64,000 bases of DNA from Candidatus Bathyarchaeota archaeon A05DMB-2 (GTDB lineage: Archaea; Thermoproteota; Bathyarchaeia; Bathyarchaeales; Bathycorpusculaceae). The stretch's first letter is position 1, and every line of letters starts with the position of its first letter. Under the pieces are notes generated by a model, which saw only the letters and a program-made list of their open reading frames with translations, made no database searches and was not told the origin of the DNA. Positions 34,297-42,796 of this stretch are shown here, piece after piece. Position numbers and translations under genes: made by a program. The DNA is taken from assembly GCA_018475625.1 (NCBI GenBank), contig JAAKEZ010000004.1, forward strand, positions 1 through 64,000. The letters are read 5' to 3'.

Positions 34297-36693
34297 TTGA
34301 AACCCGTAAGCAAACTGGAGGCTCTCCACAGGCCTCAATGGTTCAAAAAACATAAGGAGAAAGGAAAAGAAAAAGAAGCGAGACAACGCGGGCAGGAGCC
34401 TCAACTTCTTAGAATGGCAGCTTTCGCCATAACCCTCGCCAGCATGTCTTTGGGGATGTCGCTTCTGCCCGTTTTCCCCCAGCCGCTGCCTATTCTCATA
34501 GCCTTCTTGATTGCCTTCGTCACCTACAAGAGCCCAAAGTTCGGCATGCCCATCGGCGCTCCGCTCATAGCGTTAGGATTACTGTATCACCTGTCTGCGC
34601 TGAACTTCATAGTGGCGTTGGGCGACACTTTCGTTCGCGGACTCGTGGTTTTCATGTTTCTGTTCCTGTTTACCGCCTTGCCGCTGGTTTTCCACGGCTA
34701 CAGGGACGCAATCGCTATTAATCTGGGTATAATCGCGGCGATTTTGCTTTTCTCCGGGGGAACCTATTACCTTGCCGTGCCTTTGATTTTGACCTCGGCG
34801 GTTTTCTTCAAGAAGAAAGCTGTTCTGTCCGCGGTTTTTTACGGCTTGATTTCGGTGCCTCTCATGGTGATGCAGTACTTGAACTACTTCTCGCAGATAG
34901 AAAGACCTGATTGGTGGGTTGAACCTGGCTCCAGCCCACCCATTTACGTTCCGTTGACGCATGTCTTCGAGGGCATGCAGGAGTCGATGGCTCAGTTCCG
35001 ACTGTACGACACTTCGAAGATAGTGTGGAGCATAACTGGGCAGATAACGGATTCTCCGCCACTTGCTGAGCACACGGTGGGCGAGGCGTTGTCCCATTAT
35101 CTCGATTCTCTCCCGGGCATAGCACTCTTCATAGTCATGGTGTTCGGTCTTGTCCTGTTCATCGGGCTTTTAGCCCGCATGCTGTTTGAGAAGACTCCGG
35201 AACTGCCCGGGGAAAGATTGCTTCCCATGGTCACGGCGGTCACTGCCACAGCGCTATTCTTCGTATTCTTAATAGGCCTCCAAGGCGCGTTAGCCTTCAG
35301 AGCTGACGTGAACGGTACACAGATGGTCATTGGCACCTTCGCTACCGTCCTGTTCACGGCGCCTGCGTTGCTGGTTAACACTGCGCCAAAGAAAAGGGCA
35401 ACAACCGAGATGATTATTGCGAAGGCGCAGGAGCTTTTGGGAAAGCTGCAGGTTTTTGAGGGTTCGCTGAACACTGTTAAGAGCAACATTCCGGTTCCGG
35501 TCAGCGCGATTGAGGGAAAGATGCTAGTGGTTAAAGACAGGTTGAACGACATCATAAGCAAAACTTCAACAAGCTACTACGACCTGTCTGAGTCGGATGA
35601 AGTGTTCGACGAACTGGACAAAGACTTAACCAACCAGTTAAACGAGTTAACTACCGACCTCGACGTGGCAGTTTCCGAGTACCAGATATACGTTAACGGC
35701 GAGTACGCGGCGTGGACTGGGAAGCTCCGAGGCATGGGCTTAGAAGTTAAAACCGCCGCGAAAACGGATTTCCAAATAGGCATGCCTATAGAAGACAAAG
35801 TAAATCAAATCAAGGAGGTGCTTGAAGACGGTCAACGTGTCTCCGCCGAATCGGTGCAGGTGGTTGTGCAAGTTTACAGCGTCATACGCTCACTGTACGA
35901 CCCAAGCCTTCCGGAAAAAAGCCAAGCAATAGAGTTTGCCCAACAGAAGCTCAGAGAAGAACCTGCGCCTTGGCTTGCTATGGAGGCTCTTTTCACCGCG
36001 CTTAACAATTGGCGGAAGCAGTACGGCGCCGAGATTTCCAAGTCCGTGCAGTATCTTCAGGACTCCTTAACAGCCATCGCCAGTCTCAACGCTCAAAGCG
36101 AACGCTTGCTCCCGGTTTTAGGCGGGAATTATGTGAAAGTAATGGATGACGCAAAGAAAGCTGCAGAGATCAGAATTATCATAGAAAAGAACTCGCTCAA
36201 CGTCACGAACGTCATCACCATAAAAGATGTTTTTCAGTCCTCGCTGACAATTGCCAAGGACGTGGTTTCAATTCTCTACTCAGAGCTCAAGAGCACCGAG
36301 GAGGCAATCCAGAACCTGCTGCCAGACAAAGATTACCTGTGGGAGAAGAACATTTCCTTGATGGAGCGGCTGTCTTCTGCTGTGAGCCTGTTCTCTGATG
36401 AATCCCAGTATGGCGTGAACAAGGTGCTGGAGAACATGCCCAAATCCTTATCCAACCTGGGCGAGTGCGTGGACACGCTGGACTTATATAATGAGAGGCT
36501 TGAGTTGTTGCTGAACTATCCTATAGCCGCGATGACGATAGAAAGCTTGTCCAAGCAGAAGAAACAGGTTTCCGCCAGAGACCTCCCGTTCGAGTCCCGG
36601 TTCGCGCAGGAGTACCTTAAACTCTTTTATAGCGAAAGCTACAGCCGATTCGTTTTTGACGAATCCAACTTGGCGCTTATGCGAAGAGAATAA
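34297..36693 (+). CDS. Polytopic membrane protein with long helical tail
   Basis: 798 residues. A basic N-terminus (KHKEKGKEKEARQR), about eight to nine membrane segments between residues 38 and 365, with one longer loop around 205-265 (IERPDWWVEPGSSPP). Then some 430 soluble residues, mostly helical and heptad-rich (AKAQELLGKLQVFEGSLNTV onward), likely cytoplasmic. No transporter or enzyme motif recognised. Proposed membrane platform of the tubulin-like system, because it is divergently paired with the inactive paralogue and follows the GTPase. TTG start at 34297. Confidence 0.8.
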   Translation: MKPVSKLEALHRPQWFKKHKEKGKEKEARQRGQEPQLLRMAAFAITLASMSLGMSLLPVFPQPLPILIAFLIAFVTYKSPKFGMPIGAPLIALGLLYHLSALNFIVALGDTFVRGLVVFMFLFLFTALPLVFHGYRDAIAINLGIIAAILLFSGGTYYLAVPLILTSAVFFKKKAVLSAVFYGLISVPLMVMQYLNYFSQIERPDWWVEPGSSPPIYVPLTHVFEGMQESMAQFRLYDTSKIVWSITGQITDSPPLAEHTVGEALSHYLDSLPGIALFIVMVFGLVLFIGLLARMLFEKTPELPGERLLPMVTAVTATALFFVFLIGLQGALAFRADVNGTQMVIGTFATVLFTAPALLVNTAPKKRATTEMIIAKAQELLGKLQVFEGSLNTVKSNIPVPVSAIEGKMLVVKDRLNDIISKTSTSYYDLSESDEVFDELDKDLTNQLNELTTDLDVAVSEYQIYVNGEYAAWTGKLRGMGLEVKTAAKTDFQIGMPIEDKVNQIKEVLEDGQRVSAESVQVVVQVYSVIRSLYDPSLPEKSQAIEFAQQKLREEPAPWLAMEALFTALNNWRKQYGAEISKSVQYLQDSLTAIASLNAQSERLLPVLGGNYVKVMDDAKKAAEIRIIIEKNSLNVTNVITIKDVFQSSLTIAKDVVSILYSELKSTEEAIQNLLPDKDYLWEKNISLMERLSSAVSLFSDESQYGVNKVLENMPKSLSNLGECVDTLDLYNERLELLLNYPIAAMTIESLSKQKKQVSARDLPFESRFAQEYLKLFYSESYSRFVFDESNLALMRRE

Positions 36694-36781
36694 CCCGCCA
36701 GTCTTGGCACAAAGCCGCGTGTCCACGCTATGGAAAAGTCTATCAACTTGCGGCGTTACTTCTGTTTTGAGGCAGAAAGCT

Positions 36782-37228
36782 TTGATTAAAAAGATGTTGG
36801 TTGCAGTTGATGGTTCCGCTAATTCGGAAAGAGCATTGGATTTTGCGCTGAACTTGGCTGAGAAATACGGCTCGTCGATTTTGATTCTGAACGTTTTCCA
36901 GTTGCCCACCTTTTATGAGAGCCCCGAGGAACCTCCTGTTTATTCGGCAAGCAGAGCTGACTACATCAAAGACCTCCAACAGATGCATGAAAATACCCTA
37001 GCCAGAGCCGCCGCCAAGGCTAGAACGCTTAAGCCAGGCTTGGAAATTGCGGCAGAGATGAGGAAAGGCGAACCAGCAGCACAGATTGTTAGGGCTGCTA
37101 AAGAGGGCGGCTTCGACCTCATCGTGGTTGGGCATAAGGGCTGGAGCAGAATGAGAGAGATTTTTCTTGGTGGCACCAGCGAGCGAGTGGCGCATATGGC
37201 GGAGTGCGCCGTGCTAATAGTGAAGTAG
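36782..37228 (+). CDS. Universal stress protein (UspA family)
   Basis: About 148 residues. Starts IKKMLVAVDGSANSERAL and ends with the ATP-binding pattern VVGHKGWSRMREIFLGGTSERV, so it is of the nucleotide-binding type. The frame is open upstream into the previous gene; TTG at 36782 preceded by GAGG gives the usual N-terminus, with ATG at 36794 as alternative. It lies 88 bases after the membrane gene, so co-transcription is possible but not needed. Confidence 0.9.
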   Translation: MIKKMLVAVDGSANSERALDFALNLAEKYGSSILILNVFQLPTFYESPEEPPVYSASRADYIKDLQQMHENTLARAAAKARTLKPGLEIAAEMRKGEPAAQIVRAAKEGGFDLIVVGHKGWSRMREIFLGGTSERVAHMAECAVLIVK

Positions 37229-37262
37229 TAGAGCTTGGATAATGGTAGATTGAAGTGTTTTT

Positions 37263-37754
37263 TTATTCAGGGGATAGGTGCCATTCGCAGTAAGGGTCGT
37301 TTTTCCCAATGCATTTGGTCTTTTCGATTTTCGGATTTTCGCTCGTGAGCTGACGGTAGATGCCGCTTACGAAGTTTGCCACCGCGTCACAGTAAGTTCC
37401 CCCATCCTTGTGTATTTCCGCGAATAGGTTGTTCCAGATTCTGAATTTCAGTTCAGCCTTTTGCGGATTGAAGTCAACGATTTCTATTTTTCCGAAACCA
37501 GCTTCTGTGAATCGTTGAACCGTAGTTCTGAAGAAGAGCGTGAGGTCAGTTTTTATGTCTTCCGGCATTTCAGTGGCGAAGCGTTCGCCAGATGCATTCA
37601 TGCTTTCTGCGATGATAACAGCGGCGCCTGACTGGAATACATCTGTGAGTCTCTCGAAGATTTGTTCCAGTCTGGCTTTAGTGATAATGATGCATCTGTC
37701 TCCGGTGATTGTGTCTTTTATTATTCCGTTTTCTTTGTCGAAAGTGAGGCCCAT
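37263..37754 (-). CDS. V4R-domain protein
   Basis: 163-residue protein ending in TKCIGKNDPYCEWHL, the signature of the V4R (4-vinyl reductase) domain, a small-molecule-binding fold used in sensors and chlorophyll/aromatic pathways. No DNA-binding or output domain attached. Divergent from the AbrB-arsM pair across 141 bases. Ligand unknown. Confidence 0.8.
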   Translation of the reverse strand: MGLTFDKENGIIKDTITGDRCIIITKARLEQIFERLTDVFQSGAAVIIAESMNASGERFATEMPEDIKTDLTLFFRTTVQRFTEAGFGKIEIVDFNPQKAELKFRIWNNLFAEIHKDGGTYCDAVANFVSGIYRQLTSENPKIEKTKCIGKNDPYCEWHLSPE

Positions 37755-37832
37755 ATAGAATCAACTTTTGCTATGATTCTGATAGATAGAGTATATATGT
37801 GTTTAAACGGGCAGCATAGAGGTTTGTAGGAT

Positions 37833-37862
37833 TTTTCTGATTTTTCAGAAAAGTATAAATAT
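37833..37862 (+). promoter_or_regulatory. Inverted repeat next to TATA box of AbrB-arsM
   Basis: Perfect 8-base arms TTTTCTGA-TTTT-TCAGAAAA (37833-37852) run straight into AAGTATAAAT (37851-37860), a good archaeal TATA box. A protein bound to the dyad would block TBP/TFB; the AbrB-like product just downstream is the obvious candidate. Confidence 0.6.
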
Positions 37863-37895
37863 TCCTAAAACCAATTGTTGCGCCGTGAAAAGTCT

Positions 37896-38132
37896 ATGTC
37901 AAACCAAGAATGCTGCAAAATTGACGCCGTCGTAACCGTGGATGCGAAAGGACAAATAGTCCTTCCAAAAGACCTGCGGGAGCGAGCGCAGCTCAAGCCG
38001 AACGATAAACTCGCGGTCATCGGGGTCGAACGCGGCGATAAAGTATGTTGCATTGTCATGATGAAAGCGGAAGCGTTGGGCAGCACGGTGAAGAATATGC
38101 TGGGACCGATTTTTGATGAGGCTTTCAAATAG
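37896..38132 (+). CDS. AbrB/SpoVT-type regulator with two vicinal cysteine pairs
   Basis: 78 residues. Swapped-hairpin AbrB domain (VVTVDAKGQIVLPKDLRERAQLKPNDKLAVI). Cys-Cys pairs occur near the N-terminus (ECCK) and after the domain (KVCCIVMM), possible ligands for As(III) or Hg(II). It stands 12 bases before arsM, an arrangement also seen near mercury methylation genes in other organisms, and probably controls that gene. ATG at 37896 chosen; TTG at 37875 is in frame but lacks a ribosome site. Confidence 0.85.
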   Translation: MSNQECCKIDAVVTVDAKGQIVLPKDLRERAQLKPNDKLAVIGVERGDKVCCIVMMKAEALGSTVKNMLGPIFDEAFK

Positions 38133-38144
38133 AAGGTGAAAAAC

Positions 38145-38948
38145 GTGAAAGAAGAAAAAGTGCGGAAAATGGTCAGAGAACGCTACGGCAAAATTGCCAC
38201 TTCAGAGAAGTGCTGTTGCGGCTGCGGCTCGGAGGTCAGCGAGAGCGTCGGCTACAGCCGCGTAGAATTAGATTCGGTGCCTGAAGGCGCAAACCTCAAT
38301 CTCGGCTGCGGCAACCCTGTAGCGCTGGCGTCGCTGAAAGAAGGCGAAACCGTAATCGACTTGGGCTCAGGCGGAGGCTTAGACTGCTTTTTAGCAGCCA
38401 AGAAAGTGGGCGCAAAAGGACACGTTATAGGCGTGGACATGACCCCTGAAATGCTGGATAAGGCACGGAAAAACGCCAAGAAAGGCGGATACAAGAACGT
38501 GGAGTTTCGTTTAGGAGAAATCGAGAACTTACCAGTAGCCGACGGCATCGCGGACGTGGTCATAAGCAACTGCGTGATTAACCTGTCAACTGACAAGCAG
38601 CGCGTCTTCAATGAAGCTTTCCGAGTGCTCAAACCAGGTGGACGCATGATAATTTCCGATCTTGTGCTGCTAAAGAATTTGCCAACCGCCGTGAAAGAGA
38701 GCGTCGAAGCTTATGTAGGCTGTATCGCGGGCGCCGAAAAGAAAACCGAGTACATCGAGCAGATCAAGCGTGCAGGCTTCCAGCAAGTGCAGATAGTAAA
38801 AGAGACACCTCTCCCAGAAGAAATGATACTGGACGATCCAAATGCTGAGGCATTAATGAAGGAACACAACCTAAACAAGAAAAACGCAAAGGAAATCCTT
38901 GATTCAGTCGTAAGCGTAAAAATCTCAGCAACAAAGGCACAAAACTAA
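38145..38948 (+). CDS. arsM: Arsenite methyltransferase
   Basis: About 267 residues. SAM loop VIDLGSGGGLDCFLAA; ArsM cysteines in NLGCGNP, SNCVINLS and YVGCIAGA match the three that bind As(III) in characterised enzymes; an extra N-terminal CCCGCG may help bind metalloid. Converts arsenite to methylated arsenicals. GTG at 38145 follows AAGGTGA well; GTG at 38136 is the alternative. Forms a unit with the AbrB-like gene. Confidence 0.92.
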   Translation: MKEEKVRKMVRERYGKIATSEKCCCGCGSEVSESVGYSRVELDSVPEGANLNLGCGNPVALASLKEGETVIDLGSGGGLDCFLAAKKVGAKGHVIGVDMTPEMLDKARKNAKKGGYKNVEFRLGEIENLPVADGIADVVISNCVINLSTDKQRVFNEAFRVLKPGGRMIISDLVLLKNLPTAVKESVEAYVGCIAGAEKKTEYIEQIKRAGFQQVQIVKETPLPEEMILDDPNAEALMKEHNLNKKNAKEILDSVVSVKISATKAQN

Positions 38949-39072
38949 TTTTTTATCTTATTTTTTTTCAAGACTAAAACATCAACAATTCTGCAGCAAG
39001 GGCAAAAACCTCAACCAACCAGAACATTAAAAATTAGCGAACAAACATCATAAAAGTACAGGCGCAATCTGA

Positions 39073-41073
39073 ATGCGTAGCCCAAACCGAATCATAAAAT
39101 ACGGCGTCCCCTGCCTTCTGATATTGATAATTGTGATTTCTGTCTCAGCCATGTTTGCACTCATCCCAATTCCAGATGGGAATCAGGCTAAGGCGACAGC
39201 CAACGTCAACGTCGGCGTCGCTTTTTGTGGAAACACCACCCAAGAAGCCAAGGTGCTCATCGACCGAGTTAAAGGGTACACGAACCTTTTTGTCCTTGAT
39301 TCAGGTGCCAACCCAATAAGCAGAAACCAGACTGCAATCGAGGAGATATGTGATTGCGCGGTTGCCCAAGACTTAAATATCATAGTCAACCTTGGTCACA
39401 TCCACTCCCAAGTAAGCTGGTTCTGGCAATTATCCTCGCTTGACGGCATCATGCAACGGTGGACTGAACGGTGGGGCGATAGGTTCCTAGGCATATACTA
39501 CAATGATGAGCCAGGCGGAATCCAGCTTGACGGAAACTGGACTGACTGGTTTGCAACCCACCAACCCCAACTCCAACAAAACCCTAGTCTTTACGCCATA
39601 TACAACAAAATGCAGGAATTCAAGGCAAACGGCTCCACGCCTCAGGATTACGATTTAGAAGCCCAATTCTTCATCCACGACGTCCTCCAAGAAGACCCGG
39701 GACTCATCAGGCTGAAAGACGCGGAAATCACCACGTTCACCTCCGACTATTGTCTTTACTGGTTCGACTACCTTGGCGGCTACGACGTCATGTTCGCCGA
39801 AATAGGCTGGAACTGCAGCATAGCACAACAAATCGGCTTAGTCAAGGGCGCGGCACGCCTGCAGAACAAGGACTGGGGCGCTATAATCACTTGGAAGTAC
39901 GGCGCGGCGCCTTACCTTGACACGGGAGAACAGATGTACAATCAAATGTTAACCGCCTACCAAGCAGGCGCCAAATACATCATCATATTCAATTATCCGA
40001 TAATTGCCGGCAACAAATACGGAGCCTTAACCGACGAACACTTCATCGCCATAGAAAGATTCTGGAACGACATAACAAACCAAGAAAAAGCCAAAACCTT
40101 CGCCGACCTGAGCAAGCCGGAAGCAGCATTGGTGCTGCCGAAAAACTACGGTTGGGGCATGCGCCACCCAGACGACACAATCTGGGGGTTCTGGGGACCA
40201 GACAGCAAAACCCTGCAGGTCGGAACAGTCATGGGTAAACTCCTGGCGCAGTACGGCGAGCGCTTGGACATCGTATATGAAGACCCTGCCTATCCAGTTT
40301 CTACAGGAGGCTACCGAAATATCTACTACTGGAATGCCTCCAACGCGAATGGGCAAACTGAACCAGCAAACTCGGAGCCTCTGCAGTACACCTACAACGT
40401 CGTAAACACTTATTCTCATGACTCGAACGCCTTCACACAGGGACTCGTGTTCGACAACGGTTTCCTCTATGAAAGCACGGGACTAAACGGAAACTCTACT
40501 CTGCGACGCGTGGCCTTAGCAACTGGCAACGTCGTGCAGGTTTACGCTCTTCCAGACCAGTACTTCGGAGAAGGCATCACCATAGTCGGGGACAAAATCA
40601 TCCAGTTGACGTGGCAGTCGCACATAGGCTTCGTATATGATAAGTACTCGTTTGCTCTGCTTCAAAACTTCAGCTACGCCACCGAGGGATGGGGCATCAC
40701 GTACGATGGCGCCCAACTCATAATGAGCGACGGGTCATCAACCCTGTATTTTCTGACCCCCAACACCTTTCAGATAACTAGGCAAATCCAGGTGCACGAT
40801 GTCGACGGACCTGTTGTTAACCTCAACGAGCTGGAGTACATAAACGGAAAAGTCTACGCCAACGTCTGGATGGAAGATAAAATCGCCGTAATTAACCCAC
40901 AAACCGGACAGGTCGAAGCTTGGATAAACCTGAGCGGCATCCTGAACCCGCAGAATCCTGACCCGAACAGCGTGCTCAACGGCATCGCGTACGACGCAAA
41001 CACCGACAGACTATTCGTCACGGGGAAGATGTGGCCGCAACTTTTTGAAATCAAGCTGGTTCCTGTGGATTAG
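39073..41073 (+). CDS. Secreted fusion: glycoside-hydrolase-like barrel plus glutamine cyclotransferase
   Basis: 666 residues. N-terminal membrane anchor or signal (VPCLLILIIVISVSAMFAL). Residues about 45-400 look like a TIM barrel (NVGVAFCGNTTQ; WGDRFLGIYYNDEPGG; GAIITWKYGAAPYLDTGEQ; AKYIIIFNYPI) with acidic residues at strand ends, like uncharacterised glycoside hydrolase folds. Residues about 435-666 match the beta-propeller glutamine cyclotransferases (FTQGLVFDNGFLYESTGLNGNS; YFGEGITIVGDKIIQLTW; LNELEYINGKVYANVW), which form N-terminal pyroglutamate. The combination is unusual. TATA-like sequence close upstream; stand-alone gene. Confidence 0.82.
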   Translation: MRSPNRIIKYGVPCLLILIIVISVSAMFALIPIPDGNQAKATANVNVGVAFCGNTTQEAKVLIDRVKGYTNLFVLDSGANPISRNQTAIEEICDCAVAQDLNIIVNLGHIHSQVSWFWQLSSLDGIMQRWTERWGDRFLGIYYNDEPGGIQLDGNWTDWFATHQPQLQQNPSLYAIYNKMQEFKANGSTPQDYDLEAQFFIHDVLQEDPGLIRLKDAEITTFTSDYCLYWFDYLGGYDVMFAEIGWNCSIAQQIGLVKGAARLQNKDWGAIITWKYGAAPYLDTGEQMYNQMLTAYQAGAKYIIIFNYPIIAGNKYGALTDEHFIAIERFWNDITNQEKAKTFADLSKPEAALVLPKNYGWGMRHPDDTIWGFWGPDSKTLQVGTVMGKLLAQYGERLDIVYEDPAYPVSTGGYRNIYYWNASNANGQTEPANSEPLQYTYNVVNTYSHDSNAFTQGLVFDNGFLYESTGLNGNSTLRRVALATGNVVQVYALPDQYFGEGITIVGDKIIQLTWQSHIGFVYDKYSFALLQNFSYATEGWGITYDGAQLIMSDGSSTLYFLTPNTFQITRQIQVHDVDGPVVNLNELEYINGKVYANVWMEDKIAVINPQTGQVEAWINLSGILNPQNPDPNSVLNGIAYDANTDRLFVTGKMWPQLFEIKLVPVD

Positions 41074-41168
41074 CAACGCCGCGAACGTGCCTATGCTTTA
41101 TGCGAGCAAATCTATAAAATTCAGTTCAATTTGCAAGAAAAATAAACCCGCGATAGGTATGGCAATGA

Positions 41169-41231
41169 CCCATAACTCCGTTAGCTTAGTCCATTGTACC
41201 ACACCTGCATGGTGAATAGATGGCTTATGGG
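41169..41231. other. Possible structured RNA element next to tRNA-Asp
   Basis: Nested inverted repeats: CCCATAA (41169-41175) with TTATGGG (41225-41231), inside it CCAT with ATGG, and an inner hairpin CACC-TGCAT-GGTG. In the gap between the secreted fusion gene and tRNA-Asp, with no coding frame. Could be a small RNA or a terminator; no known family recognised. Confidence 0.35.
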
Positions 41232-41271
41232 ATACAAATTTCTCGTTAGAAACATGCTTGGAAAAGGAAGG

Positions 41272-41346
41272 CGCCCAGGCCGGGATTTGAACCCGGGTCT
41301 AGCGGGCGACAGCCGCTTATACTAGACCGGACTATACTACCTGGGC
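41272..41346 (-). tRNA. tRNA-Asp(GUC)
   Basis: Acceptor GCCCAGG/CCTGGGC with discriminator G (usual for Asp), anticodon stem AGCGG/CCGCT, loop CTGTCGC (anticodon GTC), T arm CCGGG-TTCAAAT-CCCGG. 75 bases, no intron, no encoded CCA. Confidence 0.95.
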
Positions 41347-41415
41347 AAGATTTCGCGCTGTGAATAAAATCGGCTTTGACTAATTAAGTTTTCTTGGCAT
41401 GCTGCGGGTTCGCGG

Positions 41416-41904
41416 TTATGGTTTTGGTTGCCGGTGCTGTTTGCCCGTCATGTAAGTTATGTCGATTCTGCCCATTGTGGTTTTTGCGAGTTTCTCAGGT
41501 TTTATCTTGGACAGTTTTTCCTCGGGCTTTGTGGAGAGTTGGCGTACCATGACTTCTATGGCGTGTTGCTTCTCGTTCAAGTCCTCGATGAGGGAGACTG
41601 TGCCGCTGAAGTGGACACTGATGTATGCGTAGTCGCATTCGTCCGTGACGCCGTAGTCCAGTACCGCCTGCCCCCACGCCTTGTTGTTGGCGTTTATGTA
41701 GGCGAGTTTTTTGCCTTCGCCGGCGCAGTGGAAGTAGAGGCAGTTGCGATTTTCGTCGTAGCCGTGGCTCAGCGACACTATATAAGGCTCATTGTCCATG
41801 CACAGCGCTATGCTCACGTACTTCGTGGTTTTCAAAACCGCTTTAAGAGCTTGCGGATCGGTTATTTCGCGGTCTTTTCTTCGAACATGAAATTGCATAG
41901 GCAT
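41416..41904 (-). CDS. Pyridoxamine 5'-phosphate oxidase-like flavin-binding protein
   Basis: 162-residue split-barrel protein of the PNPOx-like/NimA-related group: YVSIALCMDNEPYIVSLSHGYDEN, LYFHCAGEGKKLAYINAN, then VHFSGTVSLIEDLNEK. Probably binds FMN, F420 or haem and reduces a small molecule. Substrate unknown. Shares no tight operon with neighbours. Confidence 0.85.
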   Translation of the reverse strand: MPMQFHVRRKDREITDPQALKAVLKTTKYVSIALCMDNEPYIVSLSHGYDENRNCLYFHCAGEGKKLAYINANNKAWGQAVLDYGVTDECDYAYISVHFSGTVSLIEDLNEKQHAIEVMVRQLSTKPEEKLSKIKPEKLAKTTMGRIDITYMTGKQHRQPKP

Positions 41905-41933
41905 TTTTAGGAAAGGAACAGAAATATTAACTT

Positions 41934-42452
41934 TTAGCGGTCAGTTTTCTGGCAGGCGTTTTGTAGTTTTGATTTTGCGAAGTACACGATGGTGGGCGTG
42001 AAGATGGCAAGCGAGGCTATCAGGAAGTTAAGCGGGTAGACACTGGGGTACTCGAAAATGTTGCCGCCATAAGGACCAATAATATTCTGCTGGTTCCCCA
42101 CAAACTGAAAAGCCGTCCAAGCAGCAACCCACACCAACGCACCGCCAAGACGCGCAAAATACTTCCTTCTTCCCTTAACAGCCACGCCGTCGCTGTTCGA
42201 AACGAAAATTTCCCCAGCTACGGCACCAGCGCCTCCCGGAAAGAAAGCACCCACGAGAGTCTTCTCCACTAAGTTGCCCGGAACGTAATGGTCAATCCAC
42301 GGCGTCTCCAAGAGACCTAGGATGGGCAGAACGTTGCTGCCAGAGGCAAAACGCACCGCGGCAGGGATACCATAAATGATTACGCCTGCTATTTGCCACA
42401 TCCAGAACCTTCTGCTTTTAAGTGTGCTGGCGAGTGCTTCGCGTATTTTCAT
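41934..42452 (-). CDS. Hypothetical membrane protein
   Basis: 172 residues with three to four hydrophobic segments (WQIAGVIIYGIPAAVRF; LVGAFFPGGAGAVAGEI; GGALVWVAAWTAFQF; PLNFLIASLAIFTPTIVYF). Starts ATG at 42452. No family recognised. Ends 29 bases before the PNPOx-like gene start on the same strand, so they may be one unit. Confidence 0.7.
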   Translation of the reverse strand: MKIREALASTLKSRRFWMWQIAGVIIYGIPAAVRFASGSNVLPILGLLETPWIDHYVPGNLVEKTLVGAFFPGGAGAVAGEIFVSNSDGVAVKGRRKYFARLGGALVWVAAWTAFQFVGNQQNIIGPYGGNIFEYPSVYPLNFLIASLAIFTPTIVYFAKSKLQNACQKTDR

Positions 42453-42601
42453 GAAAATTCAACAAACCCTAAAGCTTAAAAGTCTTCCTTATGAACGGCA
42501 ACATCCATAGCCACAGCTTTCTCCGCCACCATACGACATAGCCTCCCAGCCAATTCTTCCTTTAAATAAGGAGTCTGCGCCCCAGGCAGGATGCGTGGAA
42601 T

Positions 42602-42693
42602 CAGCCTATTTGGCGTCTATTGGTGGTTTGTTGCAGAAACCTATAGAGGGCCTATCACTATTGGCGCCGAAACACGCCAAACCATGATGAAAA
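42602..42693 (-). repeat. Dispersed 92-base repeat, copy B
   Basis: Reverse-strand copy of the element at 62676-62767, differing at about nine of 92 positions. It starts TTTTCATCATGG, contains the 40-base core shared by all three copies, and carries an inner inverted repeat CGGCGCCAATAG with CCAATAGACGCC. Lies in the 344-base gap between a membrane-protein gene and PAC2; the rest of this gap shows no gene. Confidence 0.85.
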
Positions 42694-42796
42694 CTGAGCA
42701 CTTTGAGGCGCAAGCAAGTGCGACTCTATAGCTCTTTATACAAGCGAACATTATGTTGGTTGGTCTGCGTCGAGCGTAGTATGAGAGCTGTTCTGC

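Noticed and set aside
42683-42697. ATGATGA...CTGA looking like C/D box RNA motifs
   Set aside because: The boxes are only three bases apart, leaving no guide; the sequence is the edge of repeat copy B.
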